Shown here: positions 12,311-23,643 of the stretch, piece by piece
Layout: each line of letters starts with the position of its first letter
Position numbering within the stretch: the stretch's first letter is position 1
Origin: Diplocarpon mali
Taxonomy: Eukaryota; Ascomycota; Leotiomycetes; Helotiales; Drepanopezizaceae
Assembly: GCA_024741835.1 (NCBI GenBank)
Contig: JAENRP010000045.1
Location: 103,327 to 167,326 of the forward strand
Direction of reading: 5' to 3'
DNA length: 64,000 bases
Made by a program: the position numbers and the translations under genes
The notes under the pieces: generated by a model
What the model saw: only the letters and a program-made list of their open reading frames with translations
What the model was told of the DNA's origin: nothing
Databases searched by the model: none

Positions 12311-14073
12311 ATGGAGGCTTCTCGTCTCATCCCGGCGGTTTCGGTCGTTGCTGTAGCAAGTGCACAGCAGGATGCTTGGGCTCAATGCGGCGGCTCCAAC
12401 TGGTAAGTGAGATCCTGTTCGGGTTTCTTCTTGGGTTAGGGAAACGGGGTTTCAACCAGACCGAGGGTTACAAACTAAATTCATGGATAGGAATAAACTA
12501 AGTTCATGGATAGGAATGGCGGTACCACGTGCGTGGCAGGCTTCTACTGTGCTTCCCAGAACCTTTTCTACAGTCAATGCATACCAGGAACAGGTGAGTC
12601 CGTCCTATAAACAGTAGCAGCCGTGGCGATATATTGACCAGGTATCTAGGCAGCAGATCCAGCACTTCCACGAAAGGTTGGAGTTGGGTAGCTTCATCGC
12701 CGACCACAACCTCGACAGTGGCGTCTGCCTCTACGATTGCAAGTACGTCTAGATCCTCAACATCGTCAGGCGCGGCTGCTACCCCGACTGGTATCATTGG
12801 ATATGCCAGAGCCAGTGGCGGTGTTTTCACCGTCAATGGGAGGAGAGGTTGTTTCATGGGCACCAACACGTGTACGTGATCATTCTGACTTTGATGTACA
12901 TCCCAAGCAGCCCCGCCCTCGCACAATCCCTCAAGCACACTATTCACTTGACTAAGTTCCCGAGCAGATTACATTGGGTTCCTGAACAACAATGCAGACA
13001 TCGATCTCGTCATGTCTCATCATGCAGCAGTATGCCGCCTCACGATTTTTGCCGTCACTCAGCGGCTAACTTCGCGGTAGTCTGGGCTCAAAGTCCTTCG
13101 AGTTTGGGGCTTCAACGACGTGGCCACCGTTCCCTCTGGCGACTCGGTGTGGTACCAATCCTTCGTTGCCGGACAGACTCCAGTGATCAACACTGGCGCG
13201 AACGGGCTTCAGCGTCTCGACTACGTTGTTCGATCTGCCGAAGCGCACGGCATCAGTCTGATTATCAACTTCGTGAACAACTGGGATGACTTCGGCGGGA
13301 TCGCTGCCTACGCCACGTTTACGGAATCACGAGGACAGCTTGGTACACGTCGGCCGCGGCACAGGCCCAATACCAGAAATACATCGCCGCAGTCGTCGCC
13401 CGGTACGAGAGCTGCACGGCAGTATTCGCTTGGGAACTCGCGAATGAGCCACGCTGTAATGGGTGTGATACATCTGTCTTGACAGGCTGGATTGCTTCCA
13501 CTTCTGCATACGTCAAGTCCCTGGATTCCAACCACATGGTCTGCATTGGCGACGAGGGCTTCGGGCTCAACGGGGATACCGATACAACCTACCCATATTC
13601 CGACGGCGAAGGCCTCAACTTTACCGCCAACCTGGCCATCTCGACCATCGACTTTGGGACGTACCACGCCTATCCTGGCTCTTGGGGAGAGACGGATGCT
13701 TGGGTGCCTTCTTGGATCCAAACGCAGTGAGTGGTCGTCTCCTCTCTCTGTGTATCAGCAAGTTGCAAGGCTCAAGAATATCCTCCACCGGCCCTGCCAG
13801 CTAAATCTCTGCAGTGCTGCCGCAGCAGCGTCAGTCGGAAAACCAGTCATCTTGGAGGAGTACGGCTCTGCCAGCAGTTCGAAGTCGGTGCTGGGGCCGT
13901 GGCAAGCCGCAGTACTGTCAACACAAACAGCCGGAGACATGTATTGGCAGTACGGCGATCCCCTCTCCTACGGGCTGACGCATGACGACGGCCATGCGAT
14001 ATACTACGGCTCGGCAGACTACGACACATACGTGACACAACACGCTGCTGCTATGGATGCAAATGTAGTCTGA
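12311..14073 (+). CDS. CBM1-GH5 endo-beta-1,4-mannanase, with one apparent frameshift
   Basis: Secreted mannan-degrading enzyme. Six exons: 12311-12402, 12514-12593, 12650-12871, 12968-13029, 13081-13726 and 13815-14073. A signal peptide (about 1-18) is followed by a fungal cellulose-binding module ([23 protein letters not shown]), a Ser/Thr-rich linker, and a GH5 subfamily-7-like domain beginning near GVFTVNG. The acid/base Glu lies in WELANEPRC (about residue 275), and the nucleophile Glu in LEEYGS (about 383). At 13318-13322 the reading frame must shift: upstream GGIAAYATF and downstream [10 protein letters not shown] are both conserved but lie in frames differing by one base. Adding one base gives 453 codons ending at TGA 14071. 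No intron of plausible size explains the shift, so this is either a sequencing error or a recent null allele. Expression is likely inducible, but no site was identified. Confidence 0.88.
12472..12517. repeat. 23-bp tandem duplication inside mannanase intron 1
   Basis: Two adjacent 23-bp copies (12472-12494 and 12495-12517) differ at one base. Each carries a GGATAG acceptor, so intron 1 has two copies of its 3' splice site. Only the second acceptor (exon starts at 12514) keeps the CBM1 frame. Confidence 0.93.
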
Positions 14074-15059
14074 GGGTGCAATGATGGAGGAGTTCCGGGA
14101 AGCCATGACAATGCTATCTTGTCCCATACTACAGTCGGCCAAGTCTGCACATAGAACTTGCCCTTGGCTCGAAACTTGTCAAATCTTCCGGCTTCTCTCC
14201 CCGTGTCTAAGTGATCTCGCTTCTCCAATCAGCCAGACAATCAACCTGAATACTCTTTACCCGCAAGATCAGTGAACTCCTCATCTACCTCCCACAGCAT
14301 GCTGCGAGTCTACACGCCTTTTCGCAGATTCCATGCCGTAAATTCACAGGTCGAAAATCTCCTGCTATACTATGTAGTGTATTTTTTCTTTTCATAATGA
14401 ACTAGTCGTAGATCTATAGTGCAAAGATTCCGACCAAGCGAAAGAATCTACAATCGAAGGGACTGACGGCTCCGAATAATCAAGATCCGGGCTCATTGGC
14501 TTTAGAAGACATGCAAGCCGCTGCTGGCGGCAGGGTTGATACTCGGCACTCAGATCAGCTCGCCAATACACGCTGTGAGGACCAACAATGAGAATGTTCC
14601 GCGATCAGGGCTGACCATGAGAATGTAGGACGGCGAGGAAGATGAAGGCGAAAGGAGAATAGAGAAAAGTTGCAGACTAGTGCAAAACCCAACGATGAGG
14701 GCTCGTCAATGTCATGTTAGGAACCCGCTTTCATTGAAGGGGTAATTGCCGGCCGACTTTCGGAGGATTCACCTGCAAAGCCATTGATGGCTTCACACTA
14801 AGCCAGCATAGGAATAGCGCTTCGCTCGGGGAACTGATTACCAATCTCCAGAATACAGCTTCGACTTCGCCGCAACAGTCATCGTTGTGGCAAGTATCAT
14901 CCTTACTTCATTGCGAAAGACTTGCTAGGTGTTGGCATAGCCAACTTGGAGGGTTTGCGGCAAGAGGACGGTGGAAAGAAGTCATGATTCCGAGTTCTTA
15001 TGAAAGACTCCTTGCGCTAATCCTGCTCGGATCCTCACAATAAGCATATCAACATCATC
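14074..15059. other. intergenic region
   Basis: About 1 kb between two rightward genes with no open frame or RNA gene that I can support. The 5' part should be the mannanase 3' UTR, and the 3' part the promoter of the acetyltransferase. Confidence 0.6.
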
Positions 15060-15689
15060 ATGCCTCTCATATTGCGGAGAGCAGTCTTGACTGATGCTGC
15101 AATCCTGACAGACATATATTTTTCGGCATTTAACGTTGACGCAGTTTCTCTCCTGGTCTTCCCCCGAAACTCGTCATCCTGGAATTGGTGGTACGACTCC
15201 GTTATCAACGAAATCGCAGACTTGAATGCACACTTCGTCTGTATATACGATTCTGACTCGGAGGATCAGAGAGTCGTCGCCTACGCAAAATGGAATGGAC
15301 CAGATGCTCCGCTCGGGACGGACATCCCCACCTGGCCAGAGGAGGCAGATGGCGCTCTTGCCAATCACTTCTTTGGAAGCTTGATAAATCAACACGCTAA
15401 AATCATGAAGGGAAAAAGGCATTGCTATCTGGAGCTTATAGCAACAGCTCCACAGTATCAGGGTAAAGGTGCCGCTGGGCAACTTCTGAGGTGGGGAATC
15501 GCGAGGTCGGACGAGGAAGGGACTGAGACGTATCTGGAGGCCAGTCCGGATGGCAAGCCAATATATGAACATCTTGGATTTGAAGAGGTCGGTAGGATGG
15601 TCGTGGAACTGGATGGTAAAGGAGAAGGGGTGTTGGCTGAGAAGGATTTTGTCGAGGTCTTTATGGTCAGGGGGATCCAGAAAAGATAA
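15060..15689 (+). CDS. GNAT-family N-acetyltransferase
   Basis: Single-exon protein of 209 residues with the GNAT fold. Residues 1-25 contain the beta1-alpha1 start typical of the family (LRRAVLTDAAILTDIYFSAF). Residues 122-131 (CYLELIATAP) form the core strand, followed by the acetyl-CoA pyrophosphate loop QYQGKGAAGQLL (132-143), which fits the Q/RxxGxG/A signature. The region 156-174 (ETYLEASPDGKPIYEHLGF) is the usual beta5/alpha4 end of the domain. Such proteins transfer acetyl groups from acetyl-CoA to small amines or proteins, and the substrate here cannot be told. It closely fits the soluble fungal 'GNAT domain' group found near metabolic genes, but no cluster is visible around it. The first ATG is used, preceded by an A-rich leader. 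Confidence 0.88.
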   Translation: MPLILRRAVLTDAAILTDIYFSAFNVDAVSLLVFPRNSSSWNWWYDSVINEIADLNAHFVCIYDSDSEDQRVVAYAKWNGPDAPLGTDIPTWPEEADGALANHFFGSLINQHAKIMKGKRHCYLELIATAPQYQGKGAAGQLLRWGIARSDEEGTETYLEASPDGKPIYEHLGFEEVGRMVVELDGKGEGVLAEKDFVEVFMVRGIQKR

Positions 15690-16479
15690 AAGATTCCCAG
15701 CAGACCTCATTTCCAAGAGCGCATCACGACGGAGCCATGGGCAAGCCTTTGAGGATTTTTCAACCGAGAGGAATCGTTGCCCAGCTTTCAGCTAGTACAT
15801 TCCCTATTTATCGATTCTGCTGACCTTAGCGAGTTGTGACCCATAGCTTCGTTGGGTCCTGATTCATGATTTCAAATAGCTATATGGTTGTAAATTAGAG
15901 CGAGAGATTGAATTCAATTCCGAAGAAGAAAAAAGAATGGGGCCGGCAAGACTTCCCCTGGCTCAGGAAACAATCCCGTCCACTGCTCACCCATATCTTG
16001 AAGATGGATGCAATGACGACTGTCTTTCTCGGAGAAATTAGAGCCATGTGGGAGTAGAGCTAGCCTCCAAGAATTTGTTTTCCTCATGGTGCATATGCCC
16101 TGGCACCCCTGACAACGTAGGTTAGAGTAATTGGCAAAAAGAACGACGATTCCGCAGCGAAGGCAGCGTTGGAGTATCATTCACATTTGGTTGGAGACGA
16201 CAAAAAAGATAGATTGGTATGCACAGGCCGCATCTGATAGAATCCAAAAAGGTGTAGATCCTGAGTTATATGGAGCTGCAGGAGCTATATACAAGGTACG
16301 ATTACATAAGCACAATCCTAGTATATACTAACAGCATCACATGATACCCTCACAATTTCAGCCTTGTGGAACCTCGCCCTGATCGAAGCGCTTTAGATCT
16401 CTAGCTTCTGTAAAACGCTCCGCCTTTCTTACACGACGAAAAGACGAAGAGTTCTATTCGCAACAGTGAGAAGTGCAGC
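15690..16479. other. intergenic region
   Basis: Roughly 0.8 kb with no gene detected. It separates the acetyltransferase from spt4; the end should hold the spt4 promoter. Confidence 0.55.
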
Positions 16480-16956
16480 ATGAGCGAAAACTTCGTCCCC
16501 CCAAACCAACAGCGCAACTTGCGCGCCTGCATGGTCTGCTCCATCGTTATGACCCAAACCGTTCGTCTCCCACTTCGTGCGATCCTGCGGCATCGACTGA
16601 CCCAGCAAAAACTCTAGCGTTTCCTCAGGGAGGGATGCCCGAATTGCGAGGACTTTCTGCACCTCGAAGGGTCCATGGACTCCATCATCGACTGCACATC
16701 GCAAGTCTTCGAGGGATTGATCACGCTCGCGGACCCGAGCAAGAGCTGGGTTGCAAAATGGCAGAGACTGGATGGCTATGTGAGAGGCGTCTATGCGACA
16801 AAAGTCAGCGGGCAGCTGCCTGATGAGGTGGTGGCGATCATGGAGGATGAGGCGAGGATGAAGTACATCCCGTAGGTGCTCTCTATTCGATACGGGCTTG
16901 AAAGGACAAGGCTAATGTTGCTCAGGAGAGATGGAAGTGCTACAGAGGCGGATTGA
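16480..16956 (+). CDS. spt4: Transcription elongation factor Spt4
   Basis: Small zinc protein of 121 residues that pairs with Spt5 (DSIF complex) to promote processive RNA polymerase II elongation in the nucleus. Exons: 16480-16560, 16618-16871 and 16926-16956; introns of 57 and 54 nt. The four zinc ligands are visible as CMVC (17-20) and, after the first intron, CPNC (34-37). The conserved tail follows: [12 protein letters not shown], then [18 protein letters not shown] and the Spt5-contact strand region. Splicing at the last intron restores a Pro codon and yields a short acidic end. The length matches fungal Spt4 (110-125). The gene converges with kin17; the two stops lie 252 bases apart. 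Confidence 0.94.
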
Positions 16957-17208
16957 TAAACGGGAAGATGAGCTGGGATTAGATGCGTGGCACACATGAG
17001 AAGATAATGGAGGCCTGTTGTTTGGCCGTGGGATGGCGAAGTCGTTTTGGGAGAGGATTGAAGAGCGCAATGGAGTTTCTGGCGTCTGAAGACTTGCGGT
17101 CTATTCCCTGCAACCAAATGCATATGGTATCAAATCAACACCCCGCCATGCCTATCACGCCTGTAAATCGCTCCCATAGACGCTGCTGAAATGCCACCCA
17201 TAACTTGT

Positions 17209-18261
17209 TTAGAACCTCTGCCTCTTCTGAGCTGGACCGCCAAAACCGGGCGCTCCCCTCTTGTCCTTCCGCTCCATCTCCTCTCGCATGATGCGCTCTG
17301 CTTCGCCCATCTTCCTGGGTTGTTCGATGATTACGGCTTTCTTTCCTCCTAGAGCATTCTTTTTTGCAGTTGCAAAGACATTCTTCGGCTTATTTGTGAG
17401 CCCCATCTGCAAGGATATTTTCGCTGGTGCCGCTGGAGGCGCAGCAAATTGTGCATGGACTCCATTGCCATCATCCGCGCTTCCATCTTTCTGCTGGTCG
17501 TCCTGGGAGGGCTCATGCTCCTTTGTACCGGAATTCGCGGCAGCTGGTTCAATTTTAATAGTAGTATTCTTTGCTCCAAAGTTCAACCTGATCTTCTCTC
17601 CATCCGCGCGTTTTAGCTCCTTCTCCGTGTCATCTTGATCGTGCTCCCCTCTGCCTTCGACATCCCGGAGCGCCTTTCGGACCTGTTCCCTAATCGCGGC
17701 TTGCTCTCTCTCCTCGTCACCTCGATCCTGTCTCTCCTTTTTCCGAATAGCATCTGCCCTTCTCAGCGCTTCGGGGGAATTATCGATCCAGGCCACATGT
17801 AAACCCTTTTCGTCATCCTCCACCCTACAAATACCCTCTCTGCCAAGAAACTTTGCAAACTCCGTCAAAGACGGCCATTTTGTCGCGTTCATATGTACAT
17901 GCTCTTTGTTGTGAATGTATTCCTGGTAGAAGTGATTCAAGTTGACCTTTTTCTCGCCGTGAGATGTTCGTAGTAGTTGCAGGAAATCCCTCTGGAATTG
18001 GTTGCTGTAATCGTTTATATATTTCTTAGGATCTTCCCCAACGAGTAGCATCTGCCGGACGTGCGATTCGGATTGAGTGTGCATTTTAAAGCCATTCTCG
18101 TCGCGCATTTGGCGCTCGCAGACCTGTGAAGTGGTTAGTACAGGCGCAGAGTGCGGAGGCGCGGGGGGGCCTACCTGACAGTACCATCGCAGCCGCTGCA
18201 GCCCCTTAGACTTGAGCTTGTTATTGAGGTGCTTCGTAGATCCTAGCTCTGCTTTGGGCAT
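17209..18261 (-). CDS. DNA/RNA-binding protein Kin17
   Basis: KIN17/Rts2 family nuclear protein linked to DNA replication, repair and RNA processing. Exon 1 is 18261-18175, intron 18174-18124 (51 nt), exon 2 18123-17209; the product has 333 residues. The intron length is a multiple of three with no stop, so the unspliced frame also stays open. Removing it joins WYCQ to VCERQMRDENGF and creates the C2H2 finger (C28, C31, H44, H50). The Kin17 winged-helix domain follows (FLQLLRTSHGEKKVNLNHFYQEYI, then TKWPSLTEFAKFLGREG, then GLHVAWIDNSPEAL). After that come a charged coiled-coil region, the KIRLNFG block, and a basic end (KDKRGAPGFGG...KRQRF). The short fungal form lacks the C-terminal KOW domain of the animal protein. 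Confidence 0.93.
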   Translation of the reverse strand: MPKAELGSTKHLNNKLKSKGLQRLRWYCQVGPPAPPHSAPVLTTSQVCERQMRDENGFKMHTQSESHVRQMLLVGEDPKKYINDYSNQFQRDFLQLLRTSHGEKKVNLNHFYQEYIHNKEHVHMNATKWPSLTEFAKFLGREGICRVEDDEKGLHVAWIDNSPEALRRADAIRKKERQDRGDEEREQAAIREQVRKALRDVEGRGEHDQDDTEKELKRADGEKIRLNFGAKNTTIKIEPAAANSGTKEHEPSQDDQQKDGSADDGNGVHAQFAAPPAAPAKISLQMGLTNKPKNVFATAKKNALGGKKAVIIEQPRKMGEAERIMREEMERKDKRGAPGFGGPAQKRQRF

Positions 18262-19253
18262 TTTTACTGTGGTTGGTAATTATCGGGATGGAACTTTGAA
18301 GTAGAAAGCTTGGTGACATGAGAGAACTTCGGGAAGGCTGAGATTCGCGGCGGCTTGGTTGGCGCACTGGGGGTCAAATTTGGACTGCTGTAAAGTTCGT
18401 CCGCGTAGCTACATCCGTAACCATAATTCTGTTCCATCCAGGCAACCTTCATCAAGTTATTTAAAGAGCTATTTATACGCCAGCCTAATTGTTCTTTAAA
18501 ACAGAAGATAAATGGGCTACGGATGCCACGGACCGCTCATCATTCCAATCTTGACAGCGTGTGTGCTGCACTGCCCAAGAGAAAGATTGCCACTAATTTT
18601 TAAGTGTAAATACAACTTTTCAGCGACTTCCTTATAATTTTTCGTAATTTGATGAAGCGATGTTTTTGGGTGCACTCGGATATCATTGTTAATAGTTAAC
18701 ATTCTAGAAGGTTTTCTATCCTTACCCAAATATCATGCAGCTGTACGACTCCCACAGTTTTGGGGACGTAGGGTACCAAGCGTTCTGGTTGGTCATTAGG
18801 ATCGTGCGAGCCGATGTGCCGTCATGCATTTCATTGTCTTAAATGCTTTATTGCTGAAGACAATGCTACTGTCGAAATCGGTTTCATCGGCCTGGTCAAT
18901 AACGGGCTATTTTGATCCTCCACAGACCCCAGACGCCATTTTCCCTATTCTCAGCTTTCGAACCTCTGCCTCTGCTATTGGGACTGCTCTCTCCCTCCCT
19001 TCCACATGCCTTGGTCTTGCTTGGAATTTCTTTTTGGTCAATGAATTCCCTGTCTACCGTCGAGCGAGGGTCCGGTTATATTCAATTCCGGGAATTTTAT
19101 GCCTCGTGACTGTATCGGGTTTTCCTTGAATTAGCATTATGCTCCTTATATTCTATCAAGCAAAACACGTGAGGCTTGGTGGGAAATTTGTAGATTATAC
19201 GAAAGGTTCTGAACAATTCATTATATATAAGTCTATACAATGCAGTTTCTGCC
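18262..19253. other. intergenic region upstream of kin17
   Basis: No gene found. It contains the kin17 promoter on the left and the sequence leading to the 5S rRNA gene on the right; AT content rises towards 19200. Confidence 0.55.
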
Positions 19254-19373
19254 ACATACGACCATAGACTGAGGAGAATTGGGCATCCCGTCCGCTCTGC
19301 CATACACAAGCCTCAGATCGGCAGATTAGTAGTTGGGTGGGTGACCACCAGCGAATACCTGCTGTTGTATGTT
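19254..19373 (+). rRNA. 5S ribosomal RNA
   Basis: Begins ACATACGACCATAGACTGAG and ends GCTGTTGTATGT, whose termini pair to form helix I. CTGAGG and CCTCAG pair as helix II. The conserved loop GGGCATCCCGTCCGCTC and the distal arm GTAGTTGGGTGGGTGACCAC are intact. It matches the known Neurospora-type 5S layout, differing mainly by compensated changes. A T-run follows directly. It stands alone rather than in an rDNA repeat, as expected for dispersed 5S genes transcribed by RNA polymerase III from internal promoter boxes. Confidence 0.95.
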
Positions 19374-19379
19374 TTTTTT
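19372..19379 (+). terminator. RNA polymerase III terminator of 5S rRNA
   Basis: A run of eight T residues directly after the 5S rRNA gene, the standard Pol III stop signal. Confidence 0.9.
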
Positions 19380-21101
19380 CATAAATAACAGTTCCCTTGC
19401 CAGCCAGCTATCTAGACGATAGCCAAGGTTTTGTAGATCTTGAACTCCGGGACTGCGGCCATGTGTTCACGAATATATATCTTGTCTTCTACGTCCATTT
19501 GTCCATTAGAAAATATTTTCGTGTTTGCCCAAAATCCTATCTTGGTTTGCTTGACGAGAATTTATTGCTTTCTTATCGCTCGTATCAGCTACCCATTGAT
19601 TACTTCAGCAGATTCGTATTGGGCCCACAATCTTCTCCGTGAGCAGTCGTGTTGCGAGGAACATCCACTCAAGTCAGTTTACATTACCAAGTTCAGACGG
19701 CCATTTAGCTAGCTGAAGCGCTGCAGAATACTTGGTTTATCTCGGAGCCAAATGATCGAACGGGAATTTTGGGTACTAGCGTTCTCTTCTTCCTAGCACG
19801 GCTCACCTCTTTATTTACAATTACTCGCTTAGCCAAAACCCGCTTAGAAGGGGGCAAGAAAACTCGAAGTCTCAACCCACGCTCCTATATGCAGGGATAG
19901 ACATTCCTTCTTGCAAGTCACATCCGCGGCATCAGATATTCGCGTAAGAAGACCGTATACAGATATATCTAAAGAAGTATCATTTGCGCAGTTGTCTGCT
20001 CGGGAGCGCTAGCGCTAGGACTCGATCTCTTGGGGGGATTGCCCGGGAAAGACGTGGGCCGTACATCTCCAGGGGAGGCAACCGGCTTATTCTCTGCGGT
20101 CTCCGAGGAAATTACCAAGGCGAAGAGGGCACGCTGCTCCTCTGCGATCTCTCCCCTTCCACCCATGCGAGCGGTAAGGCATGGACTAACCCGGCCCGAA
20201 CTTTCCTCGGCTTTCTCTCACACCGAGAGAGAGGATTGCGCAGCGTTTCGAGGTCATACTAATGTTGTTGAAGCTGAAGCTGAAGCTGAAGTCGGGAGAA
20301 TCTCACGCTCCTCTCGACTTATCTGTCCCATAACATGTAGCCGCTGCATATCCATTGGGGGCTCGGCTGAGACGTGAAATGCTTCTCGCTTTCGTGACAC
20401 TTACCTAGCATTGGCCTAGTCGAGAGAGTGAGATACGTAGACCTGGTAGAAGATTAGGGCTGTGCTGAATTATGTGTAGGTCTGACGCGTGGGTAAGTGC
20501 TGCCTTTGTGATCTCGTCCCGTGGCAATGTGACCAAAGTCTCATGATCAGTGTCTTCATCTCGGTTGAATCGCGAGCCGGATGTTATTTCAATCGAGTTG
20601 GCGCTCCCGACGAAGCGACGTTACTGTGCCCCGGTTGCGTCACAAACCCACTCGGCAACAGCATTCCTCGTTTAATGACGTGTGTGAAAGCATATTATCA
20701 AGCCTGGTTATCCTTGGGTTGCATTTCGCACAAAAATGCTCTCAAAAGCTTGTCCGAACACAGTTAAGATGATAATGCTCTGGTAAAGTATAGCCCGAAT
20801 TTAGCCGACTTTTGAGTCTTTCGCTATCGACTCGTTGAGCCCAGCTAGGCTTCGATACTATATCAAACCGCAGGGTCTATAGTGTAATTCTATTCCATAT
20901 GCTATATATCCCACGTCCACGTGGATTGCGTCTCAATGGAAACATTCCAACGACCCAATTTCAATGCTGATCCTCTTCCCCGCTTCCAAGAAACACCAAC
21001 AATGCATACCACCTACGACTCCAGGATACTTTACAAACATGTATTTAGAAAGGCTCCCGAATGCGAATATAAACCCTCTGCCTCACGCTCGTCCATGCTG
21101 C
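19380..21101. other. intergenic region
   Basis: About 1.7 kb without a supportable gene, lying downstream of alpha-actinin (which ends at 21102) and of the 5S gene. Several open frames are short and overlap each other on both strands. Confidence 0.55.
20270..20291. repeat. (GAAGCT)n microsatellite
   Basis: Three full units and a partial fourth of GAAGCT in tandem. Confidence 0.9.
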
Positions 21102-23643
21102 CTAGTGATATCCATTTGGCTTGCCGCCGCCGCCGACGATTGCTCTCTGTGGATTCCGTCCATTGGGGAGATCGGACAGAGCACCGCTCTCTTCTTCGGC
21201 TTCGTGTTCCTCCGGGCTGTTGAGGAGCCCGTCCATGAAGCTGATGTAGTCGTATTGTGGCATGCCTCGGTCCTCTTGGAGACCGGGGCCGTTGTGCAAG
21301 GGCACGAACTGTGTAAGTTTGTCGATAACCTCGTCGGGCACGAGACTGTGCCGTAAATCCATCTCGGTGACATACGGCTTGCCGTCGGCAACCTCGCGGA
21401 AACTCTGAAAGACCTGCTCTGCTGTGTTCTGGTCCTCTGTCACGTCAACCATGAAGCGGATGAACTGCTCAAAGGTCACGTAATCGCGTCCGTTGGAAGT
21501 CTCGAGGAAGTACTCGTGCATCTCGTCTTCACTAAAGACCAAGCCGAGTGAGGCTAGAGCGGCGCTGAATTCTAGCTCCTGGAGGCTGTTGGTGGCATCT
21601 CGATCGAAATGTCGGAAGACGCTTTCGAATTCTTCAAGTTGGATTGGGGTTAGATTCGTCATGTTTCGCGCAACGACCTGGTTATCCAAGAAAGCAAGCT
21701 TTTTCAGGACAGAGTTCTTCACCAGACTGAGCTCGTAGCACAGCTCATCATAGGTGTATGTTGTGAAATCATTTTCTTCGATGTTGGCTTCCTCGCACTT
21801 CCGATCCACCTCTTCTATTTTCTCAAGATACTGGTTCATCGGCGATAAGCTCTCGTTCAGCCGCCTGACGTGAGTCAACTGGTCTTCGACATCTCCTTCA
21901 AGCCCTGATATTGCCAATTGCATGGTGTTCAGAGTAAGGGCAAAATCATTGGCCTTATCTGCGAATGATTTCCGCAGGGCATTTTTGATGCTACTGGATG
22001 TCAGCATAGTTCATGTACCCGGTGGGTAGTGATGGCCCACTCTCTGATGGTCTCGTTGATCAGCTGGCCCCTTGACATCTCAAAACTCATCAGCTTCGTC
22101 CATTCTTCGTCCAGAACACTCAGCCTCAACTCAGCCGGTGGCTCGTATGGCCGCAGCCGGTAAGTGCTCATTTTCGTCTTGATGTTTCCGAGGAGCGCAG
22201 CCAGATCACTCTTTTCCGCAACCCACTCTCTCTTTTTCCCTCTCTTGTATGCACTGAACTCTGTAGATTGCTGTTTTGCATCTACATATGTGCCTTCGAA
22301 TTTGGATTCCTGCCAGCTGAGCCCTTGCTCATGTATTTGCTTCAGCAATGCCCTCATCCTCTTTTCGAAACCACTCTGCATCTCCCAGGCGCCTTGCATA
22401 TTGTTGACAAACTTTTCTACTCTCCGTCCTGCATTCTCGACCTTCTCCATCTGCGAAAAGGCATGGAACCAGTACGCAATGTAAGTCATCAAACTTCGCT
22501 CGTCGGGTTTGGCCACATCACAGACATCCTCTACATCTAACAGATCGGGGATTCCAATTTCAGTTTTCGCGATTTCGAAGGCCATCTGCATGTTTCCACG
22601 GTGGTCATTCTTGTCTAGTGCATCGTAGTCGATCAGGTCCGGTCTGTGGATATCCAGTAGAGCACAGAATGCCAGACCATCGTTCCAACTATCTGTGAAG
22701 TTCCTTACGTCTACCTCGTCGTAGCATGCAGTTTTTCTCTGGCACCAAAGCAGTAGACCCTCCTTAGCGGTCATACCCTCCTCGTTAATGTCCGAGATCG
22801 TGAACCGTAGAATCAAGGTCCAAATAAGACCTAGAATAATCTTTCGGTTTCCATCCACCACATCCTCCGCACCGATGTTCGTCATCTGTATGCCGCGGGA
22901 CTTGATAAAGTCGAGGGACAGATTTGCATTTTCGAATCTTTGTACACGGAGTTTGGGCTTAGCGGCGTAGCGGCCCAGGGATTCGTTCGAGAGACACTCG
23001 AGGAGGTGGATGAGGATGACCTGTGTTCCTGGGATCAGCCCTCGGTCAAAGTGCAACTTCCACGAGGTATCTTACTCCGTCACTGAGGTCCTTCACAAGA
23101 TCCACCACGGCCAGATTCCGGGGCTCGATTTTGGTATTCAACCTGTTCCGGTCAGCCACACCGACACCACCGCTCTCCCTTGCGGACCTACCATTTGGTG
23201 AAGGTCTTTTGCTGAACCGTAATCCATTGCTGCTGCTCCGCAAATGCCATCTTCACAAGTGCCTGCTCATGCGGCGGTTCGATGGCCTTCAATCCGTGAT
23301 CCGCAGGCAGGCTGAAAGTTTGTCTGCTAAATGACCGCCCCTTCTTGCGTCGTAAAAGGTTGTCGTCGTCTACGCTGATAGTAGCACTGCGTTGCTGGCG
23401 ATTTGTGAACTGTTTAGACCTGTTTGCTTCTTTTTGTTGTGATGATCGATCACGGCGCGCCTTGATACTCGGTGGTGGTGAGGGCGGGTCAAGTGATGTG
23501 TTGTTTACTCGCTCAGGGGTTGTGGGACGCTCCACGCTGGTCGGACAACGTCCGCCGGCGTCGGCGTATCCATTTTCCGATCCGGGAGGGGTGATGGCCC
23601 CGTCTCGAGCTAGCGGCATAGGAAACCCGCTCATTGTTGACAT
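21102..23643 (-). CDS. Alpha-actinin (actin cross-linker)
   Basis: Cytoskeletal actin-bundling protein of 795 residues. Exons 23643-23192, 23142-23076, 23020-22041 and 21990-21102; introns 49, 55 and 50 nt. The start is the first true ATG in the frame. An unstructured basic N-terminal extension of about 140 residues precedes the tandem calponin-homology domains. CH1 runs from QQKTFTKW through LVKDLSDGVILIHLLECLS. CH2 contains GLLLWCQRKTACY, SWNDGLAFCALLDIHRPDLIDYDAL and MTYIAYWFHAF. The rod of spectrin-like helices follows (about 375-610). The C-terminal calmodulin-like domain has one good EF-hand loop (FDRDATNSLQELE) and a degenerate one. In fungi this protein acts at the cytokinetic ring and septation sites. 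The last intron uses a GTGGGC donor; it joins NETIR to DIKNALRKSF as the family expects. Confidence 0.93.
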
